Shown piece by piece: positions 1-6,003 of a stretch of 9,992 nucleotides of DNA. The stretch lies in the NCBI GenBank assembly GCA_050258555.1, contig JBLMZA010000170.1:1-9992 (forward strand), in the 5' to 3' direction. The notes below the pieces were generated by a model that did no database searches, was not told the origin of the DNA, and saw only the letters and a program-made list of their open reading frames with translations. Every line of letters begins with the position of its first letter. The stretch's first letter is position 1. Position numbers and translations under genes: made by a program. Source of the stretch: CAISDA01 sp050258555 (GTDB lineage Bacteria > Bacteroidota > Ignavibacteria > UBA10030 > UBA8401).

Positions 1-108
1 GCGGACTTTGTGCTCGCCAACGAAGGCGCCGTGGACGACCTTCGCATGAAAGTGCGCTTCTTCCATATACTTTTTTCCACGCTCACACAACGCAAAGAAC
101 TCGAATGA
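1..108 (+). CDS. coaE: Dephospho-CoA kinase, C-terminal end (partial, 5' cut by window)
   Basis: Frame 1 is open from the first base to TGA at 106-108 and gives 35 residues beginning ADFVLANEGAVDDLRMKV. The pattern A-D-F-V-[IL]-x-N-x-G-[ST/A]-x-x-[DE]-L followed by an amphipathic helix is typical of the last part of CoaE, the P-loop kinase that phosphorylates dephospho-CoA in the final step of coenzyme A synthesis. The P-loop and catalytic part lie outside the window, so the identification rests on this tail only. The stop overlaps the next gene's start (ATGA, 105-108), which suggests one transcript and translational coupling. Another P-loop kinase with a similar tail cannot be excluded. Confidence 0.6.
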   Translation, partial: ADFVLANEGAVDDLRMKVRFFHILFSTLTQRKELE

Positions 109-1271
109 CGACACTGGAACAGGAACACTCGCTGTTTTTTCACACCTATAAACGTCTTCCCCTCGAAGTTGAACGCGGCGAGGGCTGCTATCTGTATACG
201 AAGAACGGGGCCGAATACCTCGACATGTTTTCCGGCCTCGCGGTGAACGCGCTGGGCTATGCGCATCCGGCCGTCACGGCAGCGATCGAAACACAGGTGC
301 GGAAATACACGCATCTTTCCAATCTGTTCCTGCAGGAGCCGCAGCTGCAATTGGCCGAGCGCCTTGTGCGGCATTCGAAGTACGAGAAAGTGTTTCTGTG
401 CAACAGCGGCACCGAGGCCAATGAAGCCGCCATCAAGCTGGTGCGCCGCTGGGGATCGAACCGCGGCAAGCGCATGATCTGCGGCATGTCGAACGGATTC
501 AGCGGACGCACGATGGGCGCGCTCTCGCTCATGGACAAGGAAAAATACCGCGAAGGCTACGGGCCGTTCCTCGACAACTTCGGGGTGATCGAATACAACG
601 ACTGCGCCGATCTCGAGCGCCGGGTGAACGAGGAAACAGCGGCGGTCTTCTTCGAGCCCATACAGGGCGAAGGCGGCATCGTTCCGATGTCGGCCGAGTT
701 TGCGGCCGCCCTCGTCGCGCTGCAGAAGAAGTTCGGATTCCTGCTTGTGGCCGATGAAATCCAATCCGGCATGGGCCGCACCGGCCGCATGTTCGGCTTC
801 GAGCTCTTCGGCATGAAGCCCGATATCGTCACATTTGCAAAGCCGGTCGGCGGCGGACTGCCGCTGGGCGGCCTGCTCGGAACGAATGCGCTGGAGGATG
901 TCTGGGCGCCCGGCATGCACGGCACGACATTCGGCGGCAATCCCGTGGCGTGCGCCGCGGGCTGTGCGCTGCTGGATATCGTGCTCGATGAGGAGTTTCT
1001 GAAGACGCTGCGCGCCAATGCGGATTATTTCTTCGAACGCCTGAACCGGATGAAGAGCGAGTTTCCGGTGATCAGGGAGGTCCGCGGCGCAGGCTACATG
1101 ATCGGCATCGATCTGACGGGGGAGAGCGCCCCGGTGGTGGAAAAGCTGCTCGAGCGGGGCATACTCGCCAATGCGACCGCGCACTCGGTGGTGCGTCTGC
1201 TTCCGCCGCTCATCGCCGGCAGGAAGGAAATCGACGCGTTCCTCGAGATCTTCAGGCAGGTTTTGTCGTAA
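105..1271 (+). CDS. argD: Class III PLP-dependent aminotransferase, acetylornithine aminotransferase (ArgD)-like
   Basis: The 388-residue length is normal for ArgD-type enzymes (about 390-400). Visible class III motifs, in order: NSGTEANEAA (100-109), the phosphate-binding loop; GFSGRT (131-136), where F132 should stack on PLP and R135 should bind the substrate alpha-carboxylate; FEPIQGEGG (183-191); VADEIQSGMGRTG (215-227), where D217 should contact the pyridine nitrogen; FAKPVGGGLPLGG (244-256), with K246 as the Schiff-base lysine; and HGTTFGGNP (272-280). The tail VVRLLPPLI (362-370) is typical of the ArgD group. The expected reaction is N-acetylornithine + 2-oxoglutarate to N-acetylglutamate semialdehyde + glutamate in the cytosol. 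No other arginine gene is nearby, so a related substrate (succinyl-diaminopimelate, ornithine, LysW-lysine) remains possible. The usual FHGRT is FSGRT here. The ATG overlaps the upstream stop, and no Shine-Dalgarno is visible. Confidence 0.85.
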   Translation: MTTLEQEHSLFFHTYKRLPLEVERGEGCYLYTKNGAEYLDMFSGLAVNALGYAHPAVTAAIETQVRKYTHLSNLFLQEPQLQLAERLVRHSKYEKVFLCNSGTEANEAAIKLVRRWGSNRGKRMICGMSNGFSGRTMGALSLMDKEKYREGYGPFLDNFGVIEYNDCADLERRVNEETAAVFFEPIQGEGGIVPMSAEFAAALVALQKKFGFLLVADEIQSGMGRTGRMFGFELFGMKPDIVTFAKPVGGGLPLGGLLGTNALEDVWAPGMHGTTFGGNPVACAAGCALLDIVLDEEFLKTLRANADYFFERLNRMKSEFPVIREVRGAGYMIGIDLTGESAPVVEKLLERGILANATAHSVVRLLPPLIAGRKEIDAFLEIFRQVLS

Positions 1272-1287
1272 CCGGGCAGTTCGTTGT

Positions 1288-1313
1288 GGGGCGAAGCGCT
1301 GCTTCGCCCCTTT
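1288..1313. terminator. Hairpin terminator between convergent genes
   Basis: GGGGCGAAGC (1288-1297) and GCTTCGCCCC (1301-1310) form a perfect 10-bp stem with a 3-nt loop. It begins 17 nt after the aminotransferase stop and abuts the stop codon of the convergent photolyase. Only three T residues (1311-1313) follow on the plus strand and none on the minus strand. It is a plausible shared terminator but has weak U-tracts. Confidence 0.6.
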
Positions 1314-2674
1314 CACGTTCCACTGTATCTTGCCATATACTTCTTCACATCGAACTTCCGCGCGCATCCAGCGGCATTCATGTATCGGATCTTTCCATAG
1401 ATGGGCCGCTCGGCCCAGGCACGGTCGTGAACGCCTCCGATACTCCAGGCGATGCCGGCGTACCCGTTCGGATCCCTGCCGTCGAGTTCATACCGGTCGT
1501 TCAGATAGATGGCCGATGCCATCGCCTCTTCCGGAGACCGCGTCCATTCGAGAATCTTCTTCGACCAGTACATGCGCATATACCCGTGCATGCGTCCGGT
1601 CGACATCATCTGCCGCTGCGCCGCATTCCAGAGAGCATCGTGCGTTTGCGCCTGTTCCAGCGCATCGATCTCGTAGCAATGGGGGCGGGCATCATGCCGG
1701 TGCTCGTTGAGCGTTCGCTGCGCCCAGGCGGGGAAGCCGTCGAATGCGTCATATCGTTCGTTGTAGAAGCAGAAATTATCCGCCAGCTCCCGGCGCACGA
1801 TCAGCTCTTCCAGAAAACTCTGCGCCGATGCCGCGTCTTCGGCATGCGAAGCGGCATGCCGAAGCACTTCAAGGGCGATGCGCTGTGCGGAGATCTGTCC
1901 GAAATGAAGATAAGGGGAAAGATGCGACTGCGCATCGAGCACCGGATCGTTCCTGTCCGAATGATAGGATGAAAGGCGCCGCGAAAGAAAATACTTCAGC
2001 GCCTCGCGTGCGGCATCTTCACCCGATGCACAGAGCTCCGGATTCAGCTGCGCAGGGGCCGCCGTGACGGAGCGCTCAACAACGATCCAGTCCGGTTCCG
2101 CGACCGGGTGCGAGGGCGGGAACGGATGGCGCACAAGATCGGGAAAGTCATCGAGAAATTCCGGAAGAAGCCGATTGAGCCTGGGGCGCAGTGTGTATGC
2201 GCCGAATTCCTGCTTCACCGATGCATGCCACACCGGCACGATGTTGTGCGCATCCACTTCAACGAGAGGAATGCGTATCGCTGAAGCGGCGGACTCGACC
2301 TGACGGCGGCGCAGGCGTATCGGGCTGAAATCGGTGACGACAAGACCGATCGAGTAGCGGTCGATGATCGTCGCGAGGGCGGCATCGGACGGTTCGGTCC
2401 GTACCAGAAACGGTATCGCATGCTCGCGCAATTGTTCTCCGACGCCGCGCAATCCTTTCAGCATGAACTCGTACTGCGCGCGCGCTGCATCGAGAAACCG
2501 CGGCGCAAGGCAGAAGCAGACGATCAGCGGAACACGCGCTTCAATCGCGCACTGCTGTGCATACAACAGCGCCCAGTTGTCGCGCGTCCGCTGGTCGCGG
2601 CTCATCCAATATAAAATGGAGCCCTGATTGGGGATCGGTCGAGCCGCGGCAGATCGGAGGCGGATGGTGTTCAT
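1313..2674 (-). CDS. phr: Class II CPD deoxyribodipyrimidine photolyase
   Basis: The 453-residue protein should repair UV-induced cyclobutane pyrimidine dimers using light and FAD. The N-terminal Rossmann-like antenna domain starts with SILYWMSRDQRTRDNWALL (19-37), the class II opening. The C-terminal FAD domain has HLSPYLHFGQIS (251-262), EELIVRRELADNFCFYNERYD (289-309), GRMHGYMRMYW (360-370) and LNDRYELDGRDPNGYAG (391-407), followed by WSIGGVHDRAW, a class II rather than class I or DASH signature. W349, W370 and W377 have the same spacing as the electron-transfer triad W360/W381/W388 that I recall for the Methanosarcina mazei enzyme. Nothing looks truncated. The ATG at 2674-2672 is placed by the family N-terminus. 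An AGGAT about 14 nt upstream is a poor ribosome site. The gene is divergent from the kinase, with 283 bases between the two start codons. Confidence 0.95.
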   Translation of the reverse strand: MNTIRLRSAAARPIPNQGSILYWMSRDQRTRDNWALLYAQQCAIEARVPLIVCFCLAPRFLDAARAQYEFMLKGLRGVGEQLREHAIPFLVRTEPSDAALATIIDRYSIGLVVTDFSPIRLRRRQVESAASAIRIPLVEVDAHNIVPVWHASVKQEFGAYTLRPRLNRLLPEFLDDFPDLVRHPFPPSHPVAEPDWIVVERSVTAAPAQLNPELCASGEDAAREALKYFLSRRLSSYHSDRNDPVLDAQSHLSPYLHFGQISAQRIALEVLRHAASHAEDAASAQSFLEELIVRRELADNFCFYNERYDAFDGFPAWAQRTLNEHRHDARPHCYEIDALEQAQTHDALWNAAQRQMMSTGRMHGYMRMYWSKKILEWTRSPEEAMASAIYLNDRYELDGRDPNGYAGIAWSIGGVHDRAWAERPIYGKIRYMNAAGCARKFDVKKYMARYSGT

Positions 2675-2718
2675 GGCGAAGACGTGAAATCCTGAATTTC
2701 AGTGCCGGACGCTTGATT

Positions 2719-2740
2719 TTGTGCTGTGAATATTGCACAA
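2719..2740. promoter_or_regulatory. Dyad-symmetric candidate operator between photolyase and kinase
   Basis: TTGTGC (2719-2724) and GCACAA (2735-2740) form a perfect 6-bp inverted repeat with a 10-bp spacer, one helical turn centre to centre plus the arms, as expected for a dimeric regulator. A TTGATT (2713-2718) with 17-bp spacing to CACAAT (2736-2741) would make a weak sigma70-like promoter toward the kinase, with the dyad filling the spacer and overlapping the -10. I do not recognise the regulator. A second small inverted repeat, TGAAAT-N5-ATTTCA (2685-2701), lies closer to the photolyase start. Confidence 0.35.
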
Positions 2741-2769
2741 TAGAGGCATCTTTAGAGAGTTCGGGCTTA

Positions 2770-2778
2770 TTATATTCA
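2770..2778 (+). promoter_or_regulatory. Candidate -10 element upstream of the kinase
   Basis: TTATATTCA includes TATATT (2771-2776), 5 of 6 to the sigma70 -10. The same nine bases occur at 5968-5976 in the promoter of the envelope operon. No good -35 is present at 16-18 bp spacing, so this is supported mainly by the shared motif. Transcription from here would give a leader of about 175 nt before ATG 2958. Confidence 0.3.
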
Positions 2779-2813
2779 AGATACAGAATTCCGGCGTTAC
2801 TTCATAAGAAGTC

Positions 2814-2916
2814 TGCCGTTGTTCCATCAGCATGCCGGTAGGGAAGTGAACAAACGGCGTCGTGATGCTGTTACAGCATTACCGGATGGTGTGTGAAACT
2901 ATCCGGATTTCTTTTT
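2814..2916 (+). promoter_or_regulatory. Structured 5' leader of the hybrid kinase (candidate attenuator or riboswitch-like element)
   Basis: Three hairpins follow each other directly. Hairpin A pairs 2815-2824 with 2848-2858 (10 bp, one bulged A at 2854, 23-nt loop). Hairpin B pairs 2862-2871 with 2873-2882 (10 positions, one G-U, very tight loop; arms ATGCTGT/ACAGCAT). Hairpin C pairs 2882-2890 with 2898-2906 (9 bp, one G-U, 7-nt loop) and is followed by ATTTCTTTTT. In addition, CCGGTA in the loop of A (2835-2840) is complementary to TACCGG (2880-2885). That would form a pseudoknot compatible with A and most of B but not with C. I checked the pairings base by base. I match it to no known riboswitch family by eye, and no folding energy or covariation has been computed. 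The element ends 25 nt before the Shine-Dalgarno. Confidence 0.4.
2882..2916 (+). terminator. Terminator-like hairpin inside the kinase leader
   Basis: CCGGATGGT (2882-2890) pairs with ACTATCCGG (2898-2906) around a 7-nt loop. ATTTCTTTTT (2907-2916) follows at once, as in an intrinsic terminator with an interrupted U-tract. It lies upstream of the Shine-Dalgarno and ATG of the kinase, so if real it would act as an attenuator or end a short leader RNA. The stem is only moderately stable, with one G-U pair and four A-U pairs. Confidence 0.4.
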
Positions 2917-2941
2917 CCTGCAGTATTCCTGGCATCATTCC

Positions 2942-2949
2942 GGAGAAGG
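2942..2949 (+). promoter_or_regulatory. Shine-Dalgarno sequence deciding the kinase start
   Basis: GGAGAAGG sits 8 nt before ATG 2958. It is the only convincing Shine-Dalgarno in the window and favours ATG 2958 over the in-frame GTG 2862 and ATG 2865, which lie inside a leader hairpin. Confidence 0.6.
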
Positions 2950-2957
2950 CACCCACT

Positions 2958-5630
2958 ATGGGCCGTCAAAAAATTCTGATCGTTGAAGATGAAAACGTTG
3001 AAGCGTTGGATGTGCAATCGACGCTGAAGAAACTCAATTACGAAGTCACCGGCGTGGCATCGACGGCCGAAGAAGCGCTGGAGGCCGTGCGGAAAACCAG
3101 GCCGGATCTTGTGCTGATGGATATCGGGCTTCGCGGGCCGATGGATGGAATCGGCGCGGCCCAGGTCATCCATTCACAGTACGACGTGCCGGTGGTCTAT
3201 GTGAGCGCCGATCCGGACGGATTCACGCTTGAACGCGCCAAAAGTTCGCATCCGTTCGGATATGTGCTGAAGCCGTATGAAACGGGAGAACTGCGGACGG
3301 CGATCGAGCTCGCGCTCTACAAGCACACAAGCGAGAAGAAACTGCACGAAAGCGAACGCCGGCTCTCGACGATCCTTCGCTCGATCGACGACGCCGTGAT
3401 CGCAGCCGACGGCCGCGGCTCGATCCAATTCATGAACAGCGCCGCCGAAGCGATCACCGGCTGGTCGGAAAAGACCGCCTGCGGAAAGCAGGTGTCCGAG
3501 ATAGTCACGCTGCGCCATGAGCGCGTGTCGCCCGACGATCCGGACGCGATGATCCGTCTCATCGACGAAGGAAATCAACATCGCCGCTCCGGCCTGGCGC
3601 TGCTGGTCCGCTCGGATCAGAACGTGAAGTTCATCGACTATACGATACAGCCGGTCATGGACGACAACGGCGCGGTGACGGGCATCGTGCTGACGATGCA
3701 CGACGTCACCGAACAGCGGCACACCGAAGAGCATCTGCGGACGCTCTTTCGCGCCATGGAACAGAGTCCCGCCTCGGTCGTGATCACCGACGCGTCGTCG
3801 GTCATCACCTATGTGAACAGAAAATACACTGAGATCACCGGCTTCACCGCCTCCGAACTCATCGGCCGCACGCCGCGTATCATCAAATCAGGACTCACGC
3901 CGGCTGAGACCTATGACGATTTCTGGAAGACGATTTCGGCGGGAAAGCAGTGGCGGGGTGAATTCCTCAATAAAAAGAAAAACGGCGAACTGTTCTGGGA
4001 GTCGAATGTCATTTCGCCGGTGCAGGACCAGGACGGAAAGATCACGCATATCCTCGCCGTGAAAGAGGATATTACGGAACGGCGCCGCGTCGAAGAGCTG
4101 ATCCGCGAACAGGCATCGCTCCTGGACATCGCAAACGATGCGATCATCGTCTGCGATCTCGACAATTACGTCATCTTCTGGAACAAGGGCGCCGAACGCC
4201 TCTACGGGTGGTCGAAGGAAGAGGCGGTGGGCAGCAACACCACGACGCTGCTTTATACTCCCGAACGCGGAGCAAAAAACAATGAAGTGCTTTCGGCCGT
4301 GCTGGCCGGAGACCAGTGGGCGGGCGAAATCAGGCAGCGCACGAAGGACAGCCGCGACGTGACGGTCCAGAGCCGATGGAACCTGGTGCGAGACAAGCGC
4401 GGCAATCCGAAATCCATTCTCATCGTCAATACGGACATCACCGAAAAAAAAGTGCTCGAGGCGCAGTTCCTCCGCGCCCAGCGCATGGAAAGCCTCGGCA
4501 CCCTGGCGGGAGGCATCGCGCACGATCTGAACAACGTGCTGGCGCCCATCCTCATGTCCATTCAGATTCTGAAAGGACGCACGGCCGATGAAAAGATGCA
4601 GCGCATCCTGACGACGCTCGAAACGAGCGCCATGCGCGGAGGCGAGATGGTGAAGCAGATCCTCGTGTTCGCCCGCGGCATGGGAGGCGAGCAGAGCTTC
4701 ATCGATCCGCACCATCTCGTGCTCGATGTGCAGTCGATCCTGAAGGAGACCATCGGCAAGAAGATCCAGGTCGGAACGAAGATCGACGAGAGCCTCTGGA
4801 AGATTGTGGGGGATCTGACGCAGCTTCATCAGGTGCTCATGAACCTCTGCATCAACGCGCGCGATGCGATGCCCAATGGCGGATTGCTCACGATCAGCTG
4901 CGAGAACACGCATGTCGACGAGAATTTCGCACGCATGCTGCCCGATGTAAGTCCCGGAAACTACGTGATGCTGACGGTCACGGACACCGGTGTCGGCATG
5001 AGCCGTGACGTGATCGAAAAGATCTTCGATCCTTTCTTCACGACGAAGGATGTCGGCAAGGGAACAGGGCTCGGACTTTCGACCGTCCATGCGATCGTCA
5101 AGAGCCACGGCGGCTTCATCAACGTCTTCAGCGAACCCGGAAAAGGATCGACGTTCAAAGTCTATTTCCCGGCGTATGCCCCGCAGGATGATATGCCGCA
5201 GCCGGCGCAGTCGGGTCCGCTTGTGCGCGGGAAGGGGGAAGGCATACTCGTGGTCGACGACGAAGTCGCCATCCGAGAGATCACCAAATCGACGCTGACC
5301 TCATTCAACTATAGTGTTCTCACGGCGGCCGACGGCACCGAAGCGCTCGCACTGTTTGCGCAGCATTCCGAAAAAATCAATCTTGTGCTGACGGACCTGA
5401 TGATGCCGTTCATGGACGGACCCACGACCGTGCGCGCGATCCGCAAGATCAATCCGTCGGTGAAAGTCATCATGACGACCGGCCTGACCGAAACATTCGA
5501 CCGCACGATGGTGGCTGACGAACCCATACAGGGATTTCTGCCGAAGCCGTACACGGCCGTGCGCCTGCTCGAAGCGATACAGCAGGTGCTGTACGGAAAG
5601 GAAATGGTGATTGCAGAAGAAAAAAAGTAG
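2958..5630 (+). CDS. Hybrid sensor histidine kinase, REC-PAS-PAS-PAS-HisKA-HATPase-REC
   Basis: The 890-residue kinase is predicted to be cytosolic, with no signal peptide or membrane segment. The N-terminal receiver (about 3-118) has the acidic pair E10/D11, phosphoacceptor D55, S83 and K105. Three PAS domains follow at about 137-250, 263-373 and 388-496. The second resembles PAS modules with the YVNRKYTEITGF motif, but no heme or flavin residue identifies the ligand. The HisKA H-box has H522 in GGIAHDLNN. The ATPase domain has N633 (NLCINARDAM), DTGVGM (676-681), FDPFF (690-694) and GKGTGLGLS (700-708). The C-terminal receiver (about 760-878) has D767/D768, D813, T841 and K863. All key phosphotransfer residues are present. 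There is no DNA-binding or enzymatic output and no partner regulator nearby, so the phosphoryl group probably passes to a distant partner. The frame also opens at GTG 2862; ATG 2958 is chosen for its Shine-Dalgarno and because the receiver begins immediately after it. Confidence 0.93.
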   Translation: MGRQKILIVEDENVEALDVQSTLKKLNYEVTGVASTAEEALEAVRKTRPDLVLMDIGLRGPMDGIGAAQVIHSQYDVPVVYVSADPDGFTLERAKSSHPFGYVLKPYETGELRTAIELALYKHTSEKKLHESERRLSTILRSIDDAVIAADGRGSIQFMNSAAEAITGWSEKTACGKQVSEIVTLRHERVSPDDPDAMIRLIDEGNQHRRSGLALLVRSDQNVKFIDYTIQPVMDDNGAVTGIVLTMHDVTEQRHTEEHLRTLFRAMEQSPASVVITDASSVITYVNRKYTEITGFTASELIGRTPRIIKSGLTPAETYDDFWKTISAGKQWRGEFLNKKKNGELFWESNVISPVQDQDGKITHILAVKEDITERRRVEELIREQASLLDIANDAIIVCDLDNYVIFWNKGAERLYGWSKEEAVGSNTTTLLYTPERGAKNNEVLSAVLAGDQWAGEIRQRTKDSRDVTVQSRWNLVRDKRGNPKSILIVNTDITEKKVLEAQFLRAQRMESLGTLAGGIAHDLNNVLAPILMSIQILKGRTADEKMQRILTTLETSAMRGGEMVKQILVFARGMGGEQSFIDPHHLVLDVQSILKETIGKKIQVGTKIDESLWKIVGDLTQLHQVLMNLCINARDAMPNGGLLTISCENTHVDENFARMLPDVSPGNYVMLTVTDTGVGMSRDVIEKIFDPFFTTKDVGKGTGLGLSTVHAIVKSHGGFINVFSEPGKGSTFKVYFPAYAPQDDMPQPAQSGPLVRGKGEGILVVDDEVAIREITKSTLTSFNYSVLTAADGTEALALFAQHSEKINLVLTDLMMPFMDGPTTVRAIRKINPSVKVIMTTGLTETFDRTMVADEPIQGFLPKPYTAVRLLEAIQQVLYGKEMVIAEEKK

Positions 5631-5678
5631 GCGCAAGGCCATTTTCTCCTTGCATCACCGCACTTAATTTCGTATTTT

Positions 5679-5684
5679 TATAAC
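5679..5684 (+). promoter_or_regulatory. Possible -10 box for the tRNA gene
   Basis: TATAAC (4-5 of 6 to the sigma70 -10) lies in an AT-rich stretch about 36 nt before the tRNA. No acceptable -35 is found at normal spacing. The tRNA could instead be read through from the kinase, whose stop is 89 nt upstream without a convincing terminator. Confidence 0.25.
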
Positions 5685-5719
5685 GCTGTAAGCACAGTTT
5701 TCCTGTGTCGCATTCAGAC

Positions 5720-5794
5720 GGACTCTTAGCTCAGTTGGTTTAGAGCGCTACCTTGACACGGTAGAGGTCACAGGTTCGAATCCTGTAGAGTCCA
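5720..5794 (+). tRNA. tRNA-Val (anticodon GAC)
   Basis: A complete cloverleaf is visible. The acceptor stem GGACTCT (5720-5726) pairs with AGAGTCC (5787-5793). The D stem GCTC/GAGC (5729-5732, 5743-5746) surrounds a loop containing TTGGTTT. The anticodon stem CTACC/GGTAG (5748-5752, 5760-5764) carries loop TTGACAC with anticodon GAC at 5755-5757. The variable region is 5765-5769. The T stem ACAGG/CCTGT (5770-5774, 5782-5786) has loop TTCGAAT. The discriminator base is A5794. CCA is not encoded, so it must be added by nucleotidyltransferase. The anticodon reads GUC and GUU valine codons. Confidence 0.96.
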
Positions 5795-5808
5795 CTCCAT
5801 ACAAGACA

Positions 5809-5846
5809 GGGCGGGATCGGACAAGCGATCCCGCCCTTTTTTATTT
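5809..5846 (+). terminator. Strong intrinsic terminator after tRNA-Val
   Basis: GGGCGGGATCG (5809-5819) pairs perfectly with CGATCCCGCCC (5826-5836): 11 bp around a 6-nt loop, followed by TTTTTTATTT (5837-5846). It starts 15 nt after the tRNA and isolates it from the downstream operon. The next 98 nt (5847-5944) show no gene, repeat or motif that I can support. Confidence 0.93.
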
Positions 5847-5944
5847 GTTGTGACCGCGCTCAATGCTTCTTCTGCCGTACATTCCTATCTTTTCTTTGCC
5901 GGCGGTGTTGTCAGTAAAATTTCCGCAGATTGTTGAAAAATCCG

Positions 5945-5974
5945 TTGATATCATGGGTTAATTCATCTTATATT
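5945..5974 (+). promoter_or_regulatory. Sigma70-like promoter of the envelope operon
   Basis: TTGATA (5945-5950, 5 of 6) and TATATT (5969-5974, 5 of 6) are separated by 18 bp. Transcription would start near 5982 and give a leader of about 22 nt before ATG 6004. The match is good for sigma70. The -10 region TTATATTCA is identical to that upstream of the kinase. Confidence 0.5.
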
Positions 5975-6003
5975 CAGAATCGGCGAATGTCGGGCCTTGC
6001 CTC

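Noticed and set aside
2834..2890. c-di-GMP-I (GEMM) riboswitch, suggested by CCGGTAGG and TTACCGGATGG
   Set aside because: The conserved GEMM core with the GCAAA/AGCC elements and its two-helix spacing is absent, and the loop between the similar pieces is too long.
2862..2957. N-terminal extension of the kinase from GTG 2862 or ATG 2865
   Set aside because: It adds 32 residues with no domain, begins inside a hairpin, and lacks the Shine-Dalgarno found before ATG 2958, where the receiver starts.
3888..5108. Long minus-strand open frame (406 codons) opposite the kinase
   Set aside because: It lies entirely within the well-supported kinase, has no recognisable domain, and long antisense frames are common in GC-rich coding DNA.
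5633..5653. Hairpin GCAAGG-N9-CCTTGC after the kinase stop, as a terminator
   Set aside because: The stem has only 6 bp, the loop is large and no T-run follows directly.
5720..5846. tRNA-Val as an integration site for a mobile element carrying the envelope genes
   Set aside because: No integrase is visible and I found no second copy of the tRNA 3' end in the window; the terminator and promoter look like ordinary chromosomal layout.
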